Shown here piece after piece: positions 17,697 to 24,968 of a stretch of DNA of 64,000 bases. The DNA is from Chromobacterium sinusclupearum (lineage in GTDB: Bacteria; Pseudomonadota; Gammaproteobacteria; Burkholderiales; Chromobacteriaceae). Both the position numbers and the translations under genes were made by a program. The number at the start of each line of letters is the position of its first letter. Within the stretch, counting starts at the first letter, position 1. The stretch is from positions 65,483 through 129,482 of the forward strand of contig NZ_PPTF01000068.1 of assembly GCF_002902845.1 (NCBI RefSeq), written 5' to 3'. The notes below the pieces were generated by a model. The model had not been told where the DNA came from. It made no database searches and worked only from the letters and a program-made list of their open reading frames with translations.

Positions 17697-17840
17697 CGCG
17701 ATCTACACTGTCAATCAGCGCCGCAGCTACAAGGTGGCCGCGGCGCAGTTGACCGGAGCCAAACTGCTGCCCAACCAAGCATCACCTGCCCACAGCGGCT
17801 TGACACGGCCGGATTCCACTCAAGCAATAAGGAAAAAGCC

Positions 17841-18017
17841 ATGTTGAAAACCATCTTCATCAGCGCGCTCACCCTGCTTCTTCTTTCCGGCTCCGCCATG
17901 GCCGGCAGCGAAGGGCTCTCCAATATGTGGGCGATGCGCGGCAGGATGAACGCCCAGTTGCACGGCCAACCGGCGCCAATGATCCCGCAAGTCAACTCCA
18001 TGGCTTCCAACAGCTGA
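17841..18017 (+). CDS. Small exported methionine-rich peptide A
   Basis: A gene of 58 codons with AATAAGGA well placed upstream (17827-17833). The first about 22 residues are a classical Sec signal peptide (MLKTIF, hydrophobic core, GSAMA cleavage site). The mature peptide of about 36 residues starts GSEGLSNMWAMRGRMN and has five methionines and no cysteine. It is clearly paralogous to peptide B at 19177: the shared pattern is signal peptide, then GS-acidic-G, two residues, NM, one residue, AMR, one residue, RMN. The two genes flank a LysR regulator. I do not recognise the family. A metal-binding, signalling or toxic role is possible, but none is shown. Confidence 0.75.
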   Translation: MLKTIFISALTLLLLSGSAMAGSEGLSNMWAMRGRMNAQLHGQPAPMIPQVNSMASNS

Positions 18018-18101
18018 GCCATGCCCGGACGCCTGCCCCATCCATGGCGGGCGTCAATTTCCACTCGGCACGGCCAAGCGCCAGAGCAAACGTCAGCAGC
18101 C

Positions 18102-19001
18102 CTAAACGCGCAGCTCGCCCTTCGTCACAGCCCGCTCCAGCCGCTGGATGAACCACTGCAAGGCGCGGCCCGGTTGTTCCTGTTTCCAGGCGAAGCACAT
18201 CGGCGGGAAACTGCCGCTCTCCTCCTCGGCCTTCTCCACCAGTTGGCCGCTTTCCAGATAAGCCTGCACATGCGAGCGCGGCAAATGGCCGCTGCCGAGG
18301 CCGGCCAAAATGGCCTGCAGCTTGGCCTGGCTGCCATGCACCGTCAATACCGGCTGTCCTTCCAGCAAACCGCCGGTGCGGGCCGGCAAGCGACGAGAGG
18401 TGTCGCCAACGGCCACCGCGCGGTGGCGTCGCAGCACATGCGGCGGCACCGGCTCCGGCGCCCGGGCCAGGGGATGATCCTTCGCCACCACCAGGACAAA
18501 GTCGTAGTCGCCAATATTGCGGGTGAAGTAATCGCCCGGCGGCGGCTGATTCGGCGCGCCTATCACCAGATCGGCGCGGTCGTCGTACAGCGCGTCCCAG
18601 ATGCCGCCAAAGCTCTCGCGGATGAAATACAAGCGGGTAGCCGATTCCAACTTGTCGAAGTCCGCGATGGCCGGCAGCAAGTTCGAGAAATCGACCAGAT
18701 CGCCCACCACGATGCGCAAGGTATCCTCCCAGCCCTGCGCCTGCTTGCTGACGCGCAACTCCAGTTGCCGCGCCGCGTCCAACAGATGGCGTCCATCCTT
18801 CAGCAGACGCTCGCCGGCCGGCGTCAGCCTGGCGCGATGCCCGCTGCGGTCGTAGATGGCCACGCCCAAGCCCTGCTCCAGCTTCTGCACGGTATAGGTC
18901 AAGGCCGACGGCACCTTGAACAAGGCCTCCGCAGCTGCGGCGAAACTGCCGTGCTGTTCGATCGCATCCAGCACCTGCAACGCTTCCAATGTCAGTTTCA
19001 T
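18102..19001 (-). CDS. LysR-family transcriptional regulator
   Basis: Protein of 299 residues. The N-terminal winged helix-turn-helix is typical (LEALQVLDAIEQHGSFAAAAEAL, then VPSALTYTVQKLEQGLGVAIYDR), followed by a LysR substrate-binding domain (about 90-295). It is divergent from peptide B, with 175 bases between the starts, and convergent with peptide A. The usual LysR logic of controlling a divergent neighbour suggests peptide B, and perhaps A, as targets. The effector cannot be read from the sequence. Confidence 0.92.
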   Translation of the reverse strand: MKLTLEALQVLDAIEQHGSFAAAAEALFKVPSALTYTVQKLEQGLGVAIYDRSGHRARLTPAGERLLKDGRHLLDAARQLELRVSKQAQGWEDTLRIVVGDLVDFSNLLPAIADFDKLESATRLYFIRESFGGIWDALYDDRADLVIGAPNQPPPGDYFTRNIGDYDFVLVVAKDHPLARAPEPVPPHVLRRHRAVAVGDTSRRLPARTGGLLEGQPVLTVHGSQAKLQAILAGLGSGHLPRSHVQAYLESGQLVEKAEEESGSFPPMCFAWKQEQPGRALQWFIQRLERAVTKGELRV

Positions 19002-19014
19002 CTAGCCACTTCAT

Positions 19015-19134
19015 TCAGTAATTTTGACAGCCTGCTTCGATTCTTTCCGATTTTATCGCAGACAACTTGACCATAGAATGAATTCCGTCAAGAGCAAACC
19101 AGCAAAACCACAGAATCAGCATCAGTAATTTTGA
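19015..19134. promoter_or_regulatory. Directly repeated 13-mer between the LysR gene and peptide B
   Basis: TCAGTAATTTTGA occurs at 19015-19027 and again at 19122-19134, within the divergent promoter region. The spacing is 107 bases. These repeats are candidate binding sites for the LysR protein; one lies close to the regulator start and the other 43 bases before peptide B. Confidence 0.45.
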
Positions 19135-19176
19135 TGCATAACCGTTTGCTGGACACACATCAAAAAGGAAACCACC

Positions 19177-19335
19177 ATGCTGAAGCAAACCGCCATCGCC
19201 GCCCTGTCCCTGATCCTGCTGTCCGGCGCCGCCGTAGCCGGCAGCGACGGCTACGACAATATGAAAGCCATGCGCGACCGCATGAACGGCCAAACTGCGC
19301 AGACCAGCCAAGTCCAGGCTCCGGCGCAAAAGTAA
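19177..19335 (+). CDS. Small exported peptide B, paralogue of peptide A
   Basis: A gene of 52 codons with AAAAAGGA upstream. A signal peptide of about 21 residues (MLKQTAI, hydrophobic core, GAAVA) is followed by a mature peptide of about 31 residues beginning GSDGYDNMKAMRDRMN and ending in a Gln/Ala/Pro-rich tail. The signal peptide and the first 17 mature residues align without gaps to peptide A, while the tails differ. It is divergent from the LysR gene and followed by a strong terminator, so it is probably transcribed alone. Function unknown. Confidence 0.78.
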   Translation: MLKQTAIAALSLILLSGAAVAGSDGYDNMKAMRDRMNGQTAQTSQVQAPAQK

Positions 19336-19350
19336 GCGCCCCAAGCCAAC

Positions 19351-19388
19351 AAAAGCCGCGCGCTCCATGAGGAACGCGCGGCTTTTTT
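19351..19388. terminator. Bidirectional terminator between peptide B and the acetyltransferase cluster
   Basis: A 12-bp stem (19351-19362 with 19375-19386) including AGCCGCGCG/CGCGCGGCT. A T-run follows on the plus strand and an A-run precedes it, so it can serve both convergent genes. Confidence 0.88.
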
Positions 19389-19461
19389 CTGCTAGCGCAA
19401 GATGCAGGAGCACCCAAAGCGAGAGCCTAGCCAGCCTCAGATCGCGCAGCACGCCTTGATG

Positions 19462-19959
19462 CTAAACCGCCCTCGCCATCAGCAACGTGTCCCAATACTC
19501 GCCTTCGCGCAGCGAATGGGCGCGCAGCCTGGCCTCGGTTTCGAAGCCGAATTTGCGATACAGCGCGATGGCGGCGGCGTTGTCCGGATACACGCCCAGC
19601 TCGATGCGTTGCAAGCCCAGCCAGTTGTCCGCCAAGTCCATCAGCGCCGCCATCAGGGCGCTGCCTACGCCCTTGCCTTGCCATTCCCGGCGCACCGCAA
19701 TGCCCAAGCCGGCGCCATGCCTTTGCCGCTCTCCCTCCAAGCGCCACAAGCCGCCATGGCCCAACAGCTTGCCGGCCGCATCCACGCATACCAACTGATA
19801 ACGCCCCTCGCCCAGCAGGCGCTGAATGTTCTTCTGCCAATGGCTCAGCGAGGGGTGCGGCATCTGCAGCGTGTTGCGCACCACGCTCGCGTCCGCCATC
19901 AGCTCGCGCAAGGCGGCCGCGTCATCCAGCTCGGCATGGCGAATTCGATAGTCGCTCAT
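19462..19959 (-). CDS. GNAT N-acetyltransferase, YhhY/AaaT-like (third in operon)
   Basis: Protein of 165 residues covering one GNAT domain. The acetyl-CoA loop is VRREWQGKGVGSALM, followed by DLADNWLGLQRIELGVYPDN and ALYRKFGFE. The last segments are characteristic of YhhY/AaaT, which acetylates free L-amino acids such as phenylalanine and methionine. The substrate here is unproven. ATG 19959 overlaps the stop of the preceding acetyltransferase gene as ATGA. It is the last gene of a three-paralogue operon. Confidence 0.85.
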   Translation of the reverse strand: MSDYRIRHAELDDAAALRELMADASVVRNTLQMPHPSLSHWQKNIQRLLGEGRYQLVCVDAAGKLLGHGGLWRLEGERQRHGAGLGIAVRREWQGKGVGSALMAALMDLADNWLGLQRIELGVYPDNAAAIALYRKFGFETEARLRAHSLREGEYWDTLLMARAV

Positions 19960-20462
19960 AAACCGCCCTCCCTCAGCCGCGCCATCGCCAGCACGTCGTG
20001 ACAGACCCCGTCGCGCAGCGCGTAGGCGCGCAGCCTGGCTTCGCGCTCAAAACCGAAGCGGCGGTACAATGCCTGCGCGCGCGCGTTGTCGGCGAACACC
20101 GTCAGTTCGATGCGGCGCAAACCCAGCCAGTTGTCCGCCAGCGCCATCGCCTCTTGCATCAGCAGCTTGCCTACGCCTTGTCCCTGCCAGTTTGCTGCCA
20201 CGCCGATGCCCAGCTCCGCCGCGCCCGCCAGCCTGGGCTTGTCATGGGGCAACAGCATGACGGAGCCAGCCAATTCGCCCGTCGGCGATACCGCCAGCAA
20301 TTCGACGCGGCTCGCATCGCGCTTGGCCATGCGCTGCCGCCGAGTGTGCAAACAGGGATAGGGCAAACCCAGCATGGTGCCGAAGGTACGAACATCGCTC
20401 ATCATCCCATGGATGGCCTCGGCATCTTCAACTTCAGCATGACGTATGGTGATGCCGTTCAT
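19956..20462 (-). CDS. GNAT N-acetyltransferase, YhhY/AaaT-like (second in operon)
   Basis: Protein of 168 residues from ATG 20462 (MNGITIRHAEVEDAEAI). The acetyl-CoA loop reads VAANWQGQGVGKLLM, and ALADNWLGLRRIELTVFADN and ALYRRFGFE follow, aligning with both neighbours. Both ends overlap neighbouring genes by ATGA (19956-19959 and 20459-20462), so the three genes are translationally coupled. A longer frame upstream is excluded by the first acetyltransferase gene. Confidence 0.85.
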   Translation of the reverse strand: MNGITIRHAEVEDAEAIHGMMSDVRTFGTMLGLPYPCLHTRRQRMAKRDASRVELLAVSPTGELAGSVMLLPHDKPRLAGAAELGIGVAANWQGQGVGKLLMQEAMALADNWLGLRRIELTVFADNARAQALYRRFGFEREARLRAYALRDGVCHDVLAMARLREGGL

Positions 20463-20983
20463 GATTCCGCCCTCCTCGGCCAGTGCAGCCGCGACATCAC
20501 CAGCACGTCCTCCAGCTTGCCGGCGCGCAGCGTTTCGCGTTTGAGCCGCCCTTCGTATTCGAAGCCGAATTTTTCGTACAGCGCGATGGCGGGGGCGTTG
20601 TCGTGCACGACTTTCAGCTCGATGCGGATCAGGCCCAGCCAGTTGTCGGCCAGATCCAGCACCGCCCGCATGAGGGTCGAGCCCACGCCCCTGCCCTGCC
20701 AGTCCTGGTCCACCAGCATGAACAGGCTCGCGGCGTGACGGGTGCGCGCCCTGTCGTTGCCGACCAAGCCACCCCAGCCCACCACGTCGCCCGCCTCGTT
20801 GCAAGCGACAAGCGCATGCACATGCGCAGGCTGTTCCAATAGCTGTTTTTCCGTGGCGGATAGCGGCTGGTAAGGCAGCTGCAAGGTGCCAGGGTAGACG
20901 CCGGGCAGGGTCTTGATGCGGTGGAGGGCCGCCGCGTCGGAAGGCTCGCTGGCGCGGATGGAATAGGAATGGGCTTGGGACAT
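20459..20983 (-). CDS. GNAT N-acetyltransferase, YhhY/AaaT-like (first in operon)
   Basis: Protein of 174 residues from ATG 20983 with AGGAG just upstream. The acetyl-CoA loop is VDQDWQGRGVGSTLM, followed by DLADNWLGLIRIELKVVHDN and ALYEKFGFE. It leads the set of three tandem paralogues. A promoter is expected in the AT-rich 20984-21076 region, but I cannot place it with confidence. Confidence 0.85.
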   Translation of the reverse strand: MSQAHSYSIRASEPSDAAALHRIKTLPGVYPGTLQLPYQPLSATEKQLLEQPAHVHALVACNEAGDVVGWGGLVGNDRARTRHAASLFMLVDQDWQGRGVGSTLMRAVLDLADNWLGLIRIELKVVHDNAPAIALYEKFGFEYEGRLKRETLRAGKLEDVLVMSRLHWPRRAES

Positions 20984-21076
20984 GGTGGTCTCCTGAGTTG
21001 ATGGGCGCCGGCGGGATCGCCGCCAGGCCCGGCATACCATCATGCCAAATAATTATTGTGCATTGCAATATAATTT

Positions 21077-21820
21077 TTATGCGGACAAGAACCTACCCGG
21101 CGTCTGGCCGAAACAGCGGCGAAAGGCGACGATGAAGGCGCTGCTGCCGGCATAACCCAGTTCCATCGCGCAGTAACTGACTGATCGCCCTTCCGCCAGC
21201 AGCGCCTGCGCCCGCAACATACGCAGCCGCTCGCGCCACTCGGCCACGCCCATGCCGGTTTCGGCGCGAAAGTGGCGGATCAGGCTGCGGCGCGACATGC
21301 CGATATGCTCGGCCCAGCGCTGCAAATCCCAATCCAGCGCCGGCTCGCTCTGCAAAGCCTGCGCCAATTTGCGCAGCGCCGGATGGCTTGGCCAGGCCAG
21401 CGCCGCCGGGTATGGCTCGGCCCAGGCCAGCTCGTCCGCCAGCACGCCAAGCAAGCGGCGGGCCGCCTCATCGTCAGCCAGCCGCGGCCAGTCGCCCAAG
21501 CGCAGGAAGAGCCCTTGCAACAACGGCGTCGCCTGCCATACCCGCAAACCGGATGGAGCAGATGGCAGCCACGCCGCATCCAATTGCAGGCTCCAGCCAC
21601 GCAAGGCCCCATGGTAATGCGCGCCATGCGGCATCCCTGGAGGAAGCCAGCCGACGCAGTCCGCAGCCAGCAGGATGCGTTCCGTTTCCGCCTCCAATTC
21701 CAGCGCGCCCTCGCGCACCCAGGTCAGCTGTCCCGCGGCGTGGGCATGGCGCTCGGTGTGATCGCCGACGCCATGCCGCAACTCGGTCATGGTCAATCCG
21801 GACAGAATGGCTTGCTCCAT
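21077..21820 (-). CDS. AraC-family regulator with cupin-like sensor
   Basis: Protein of 247 residues. ATG 21820 is preferred over an upstream ATG at 21868 because AAGAG lies at the right distance. The N-terminal part (about 1-100) has cupin-like spacing of histidines (HTERHAHAAGQLTWV, PPGMPHGAHYHG). The C-terminal part (about 155-245) is the double helix-turn-helix AraC domain, ending AMELGYAGSSAFIVAFRRCFGQTPGRF. It is divergent from the small gene at 21916, its most likely target, and ends 94 bases before the acetyltransferase operon on the same strand. Confidence 0.88.
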   Translation of the reverse strand: MEQAILSGLTMTELRHGVGDHTERHAHAAGQLTWVREGALELEAETERILLAADCVGWLPPGMPHGAHYHGALRGWSLQLDAAWLPSAPSGLRVWQATPLLQGLFLRLGDWPRLADDEAARRLLGVLADELAWAEPYPAALAWPSHPALRKLAQALQSEPALDWDLQRWAEHIGMSRRSLIRHFRAETGMGVAEWRERLRMLRAQALLAEGRSVSYCAMELGYAGSSAFIVAFRRCFGQTPGRFLSA

Positions 21821-21915
21821 ATTGGCTCTTTTTGGATATATATTGGCACTATATTTAAAGCAGGCCATTCGCGCCAGCGCGATACTGAGGGCTCATTCCA
21901 CCCAAGGAGCTCGAC

Positions 21916-22245
21916 ATGAACCACATCGCACACACCGAAGAACTTTCCTCGATCAACCACAAAATCGTCGCCGATGGCGAAACGCTGCCCGCAGTGAAAC
22001 TGCGCGACGGCAGCCTGGTGCAAACCGGCACCGTAGCAACCATGCTGGTCAACCTTGCCGCCTACAACCAGGGCGAGCGCGGCGAAGTGGAACGACAATT
22101 GGCGCTGGCGGTGCCGACCTTGTTCAAGGTGGGCCTGTTCGATCTGTTCCCGCCTGAGGAATGGATGCGCGGCGACAATCCCGGGCGCCGCCTGGTCGGA
22201 GAGCTGGCGCGCGACTGGCTGAACGAACAGGCCGCCAATACATAA
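21916..22245 (+). CDS. Small unknown protein divergent from the AraC regulator
   Basis: Protein of 109 residues with AAGGAG upstream of ATG 21916. No signal or membrane segment. The N-terminal half is hydrophilic (INHKIVADGETLPAVKLRDGS) and the middle has TGTVATMLVNLAAYNQG, then a short hydrophobic stretch with KVGLFDLFPPEEW. I recognise it only as a conserved type of small cytosolic protein of unknown function. The divergent arrangement with 95 bases between starts suggests AraC control. Confidence 0.7.
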   Translation: MNHIAHTEELSSINHKIVADGETLPAVKLRDGSLVQTGTVATMLVNLAAYNQGERGEVERQLALAVPTLFKVGLFDLFPPEEWMRGDNPGRRLVGELARDWLNEQAANT

Positions 22246-22323
22246 GCCTACTCGCAGTCCATCCCGGCCCACTCCTGAGGTATTTGGCGTTAAGCTGTAG
22301 CTTCAAATCGACTGGAGTGGATC

Positions 22324-22875
22324 ATGCTGATGCAAAAACAGAACGCCGGCCTGCTGGTGGTGGACATCCAGGACAAGCTGCTGCCGGCGGTGCACGATGC
22401 GGATGGACTGCTGGCGCGCAGCCGCTGGCTGATTGCCGTGGCGCGCGACCACGGCCTGCCCATCGTGTTTTCCGAGCAATACCCGCGCGGCCTGGGCGGC
22501 ACGCTGGCGGTGCTGCGCGAAGCCGCGCCGCAAGCGCAGGTAGTGGATAAGCTGCACTTTTCCTGCGTGGCGGCAGAGTGTCTGCCGCCGGCGCTGATGG
22601 AAAGGCAGCAGATCATCGTATGCGGCATGGAGGCCCATGTTTGCGTGCTGCAGACGGTGTTGCAGTTGCTGGCTATCGGCAAGCAAGTGTTTGTGGCGGC
22701 CGATGCCATCTCCAGCCGCAAACCGTCCGACATCGAGCTGGCGGTTGGCCGAATGCGCGCGGGCGGCGCAGTGATCGTCAGCCGGGAAATGGTGCTGTTC
22801 GAACTGCTGGAACAATCCGGCAGCGAGCATTTCAAGCAGATGAGCCAGCGCTATCTGGTGGGCGAGCAGCCCTGA
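22324..22875 (+). CDS. Isochorismatase-fold cysteine hydrolase
   Basis: Protein of 183 residues. The catalytic triad of the family is visible: aspartate in LLVVDIQDKLL (about D14), lysine in VVDKLHFSC and cysteine in GMEAHVCV. The cis-peptide segment before the cysteine is also typical. Members hydrolyse isochorismate, nicotinamide or other amides; this short single-domain form resembles YcaC-type or hydrolase 2 proteins of unknown substrate. GGAG lies just upstream of ATG 22324. It appears monocistronic. Confidence 0.88.
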   Translation: MLMQKQNAGLLVVDIQDKLLPAVHDADGLLARSRWLIAVARDHGLPIVFSEQYPRGLGGTLAVLREAAPQAQVVDKLHFSCVAAECLPPALMERQQIIVCGMEAHVCVLQTVLQLLAIGKQVFVAADAISSRKPSDIELAVGRMRAGGAVIVSREMVLFELLEQSGSEHFKQMSQRYLVGEQP

Positions 22876-22884
22876 AAATGAATC

Positions 22885-22917
22885 GGGGTTGTCGAAGCTT
22901 ACCTCTTCGACAACCCC
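22885..22917. terminator. Long inverted repeat after the isochorismatase gene
   Basis: A perfect 13-bp stem (GGGGTTGTCGAAG at 22885-22897 with its complement at 22905-22917), loop CTTACCT, just after the stop codon. No T-run follows, so it may protect the mRNA end or act as a weak terminator. Confidence 0.55.
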
Positions 22918-23145
22918 GTCCAATGGCGGCTTTGCCGCTCTCATCCTCCCCTTTGCAGACCGGCGCGCGGACCTTGCGGTCCTGCTCACTAGCTTGCCCA
23001 ATACTAAGCAAACAGCGTGCCAGCTTTTGCATGCTCAAAATCGCTGTTTTGACGGGCGCATTACGCCATCTCACAGCAAATAAGCACCTGAATGGTGCAA
23101 AGATTCATGACATGGCACCAAAATGAAACAGAAATTAATATTTCC

Positions 23146-23161
23146 TGTCAGATAACTGACA
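23146..23161. promoter_or_regulatory. Palindrome upstream of the DUF2322 gene
   Basis: TGTCAG-ATAA-CTGACA, a perfect 6-bp inverted repeat 77 bases before the gene start. It is a possible operator. The remaining gap (22918-23238) is AT-richer toward the gene and holds no other feature I can support. Confidence 0.35.
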
Positions 23162-23238
23162 CGTCTGCACTGGAACTGTCATCTTTTGCCCTTATCCTAA
23201 ACAGGAAAAGCAAAGCACACATAACAAGGAGAATGCCC

Positions 23239-23568
23239 ATGACTTCGTTCCAGGATCTGCTGCAAACCCTGCCCGCCACCGATGGCATCGACGCCATCGT
23301 GCTGCTCAGCCCGGAAGGCGAGGCGCTGCACCGGCTGGAAAACCGCCCGGGCACCGCGGGCTCGCTGCGCGTCTACCATGCGCTGGTGAAGCGCCACGGC
23401 CATATCGACCGCAAGGCGGCGCGCGAAGGGCTGGAATTGTTTGCCGAACATACCGCCGCCGCGCGCAGCCAGCCCGGCAGCCATCCCAATATCGACCGCC
23501 TGCTGGCCATTGCCGAACACGGCGCGCCGGGCCTGCGCGCCCGCGTGGTGCTGAAAGCGGAAGACTGA
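23239..23568 (+). CDS. DUF2322-family protein
   Basis: Protein of 109 residues. ATG 23239 is 7 bases from AAGGAG, better than the ATG at 23233. The sequence, with ENRPGTAGSLRVYHAL, HGHIDRKAAREGLELFAEHTAAAR and SHPNIDRLLAI, fits what I know of DUF2322, a small cytosolic family of unknown function. The Dcu carrier gene is convergent and ends one base downstream. Confidence 0.72.
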   Translation: MTSFQDLLQTLPATDGIDAIVLLSPEGEALHRLENRPGTAGSLRVYHALVKRHGHIDRKAAREGLELFAEHTAAARSQPGSHPNIDRLLAIAEHGAPGLRARVVLKAED

Positions 23569-23569
23569 A

Positions 23570-24880
23570 TCAACGCAGCGCCATCAGCGCAAAACCCGCG
23601 GCAATCGACACCGTGGTGCTGACCAGCCCCGGCACGATGAAGCTGTGGTTGAATACCCAACGGCCAATGCGCGTGGTGCCGGTGTAATCCATCTCCACCG
23701 CCGCGATCAGGCTGGGATAACTGGGCAGCACATACACCCCCACCACCGCCGGATAGATGGCGATCAACACCGGCGCGGCGATGCCCAGCGACACGCCCAG
23801 CGGCATCATCACCTTGGTGGTGGCGCCCTGGCTGAACAGGATCACAGCCATGATGAACACCGCGAAGGCGAACAGCCAGGGGGCGGCTTCGATGATGCTG
23901 ACGATATTGTGCTTGAACAGCGGCAGATTGCCCTGGATGAAGGTATCGCTCATCCAGGCCGCGCCCAGGATGGTCACCGCCGCCACCGCGCCGGAACGGA
24001 ACATGCTGCCGGACACCATGGCCTGCAAATCAGCCTTGCACAGCAGCACCGCCAGCGCGGAATAGCTCAGCATGCACATCTGGATCACATCCACCATCGC
24101 CACCGACTCCATGCCCTTGGCGCCGGGCCAGGCCGGCCGCAGCTGCGGCATGGCCGCCAGCAACACGATCAGCGCGACGGTAAACAGGAAGCCGTACACC
24201 GACCAGGCCGCGCCGCGCGGCAGGTCGGCCGCATCGGCGCTTTGCGGCCGCGAGATCATGCCGGCTGCCAGCCGTTGCCTGTACACCGGATCATCGGCCA
24301 ACTCGCAACCATAGCGCAGCATCGCCAGGCCGCCGGCCAAGGCACCCAACAACGTCGCCGGAATGCTGATCATGATGATGTCGGTCAGGGCAACGCCATG
24401 CGGCGCCAGCACCGTGGCCAACGCCACGGTGGCGGCCGACACCGGACAGGCGACGATGGCGTTTTGCGAGGCCACGGTCAGCCCGGCCAGCGGCCGTTCC
24501 GGGCGGATGCCGGTCTTCTCCGCCACTTCCACCACGATGGGCATCAGCGCCAAGGCGATGAAGCCGGTGCCGGCGAGAAAGGTGGACAGCCAGCCCACCA
24601 GCGGCGCCAGCAGCACGATATGCCGCGGATTGCGCCTAAGGAAGCGCGCCGCCACCTCCACCATGTAGTCCAGCCCCTTGGCCGACTGCAACGCCGCCGA
24701 CGCGGTGATGACCGAGATGATGATCAGAATGACGTCTATCGGCGCATGCCCAGGCTTGAGGCCGAAGACGAAAGTCAGGATGAACAGGCCGGCGCCGCCG
24801 GTCACCCCCAGGCCGATGCCGCCCATCCGCACGCCAAGGAAAATCGCCCCAAGCACGACTAGAAGTTGCAGGTAAACCAT
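23570..24880 (-). CDS. Anaerobic C4-dicarboxylate carrier, DcuA/DcuB family
   Basis: Polytopic inner-membrane protein of 436 residues. The start LLVVLGAIFLGVRMGGIGLG, GLDYMVEVAARFLRRNP, SDDPVYRQRL-like ADDPVYRQRLAAG and the C-terminal MDYTGTTRIGRWVFNHSFIVPG match DcuA/DcuB closely. These carriers exchange fumarate, malate, aspartate or succinate during anaerobic or microaerobic growth. DcuA and DcuB cannot be told apart here. I see no Fnr box in the 90 bases before the start. Confidence 0.88.
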   Translation of the reverse strand: MVYLQLLVVLGAIFLGVRMGGIGLGVTGGAGLFILTFVFGLKPGHAPIDVILIIISVITASAALQSAKGLDYMVEVAARFLRRNPRHIVLLAPLVGWLSTFLAGTGFIALALMPIVVEVAEKTGIRPERPLAGLTVASQNAIVACPVSAATVALATVLAPHGVALTDIIMISIPATLLGALAGGLAMLRYGCELADDPVYRQRLAAGMISRPQSADAADLPRGAAWSVYGFLFTVALIVLLAAMPQLRPAWPGAKGMESVAMVDVIQMCMLSYSALAVLLCKADLQAMVSGSMFRSGAVAAVTILGAAWMSDTFIQGNLPLFKHNIVSIIEAAPWLFAFAVFIMAVILFSQGATTKVMMPLGVSLGIAAPVLIAIYPAVVGVYVLPSYPSLIAAVEMDYTGTTRIGRWVFNHSFIVPGLVSTTVSIAAGFALMALR

Positions 24881-24968
24881 GATGCCGCTCCCCTTATCAC
24901 AGAACCCGATTGTCGCAAGATAAACGGAACGGCGGCTTGTCCAGGATCAGGGCTGGCTTATATGCCGC

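Noticed and set aside
17800-17828. Sigma70 promoter (TTGACA plus AGCAAT) just before peptide A
   Set aside because: The -10 element is poor, and transcription would start inside or after the ribosome site.
17650-17847. Open frame of 65 codons before peptide A
   Set aside because: No ribosome site, no motif, and it overlaps the palindromes and the start of peptide A, which has a better start.
23113-23128. Sigma54-type promoter (TGGCAC) before the DUF2322 gene
   Set aside because: TGGCAC is present, but the second element at the right spacing reads TGAA and not TTGC, so the match is too weak.
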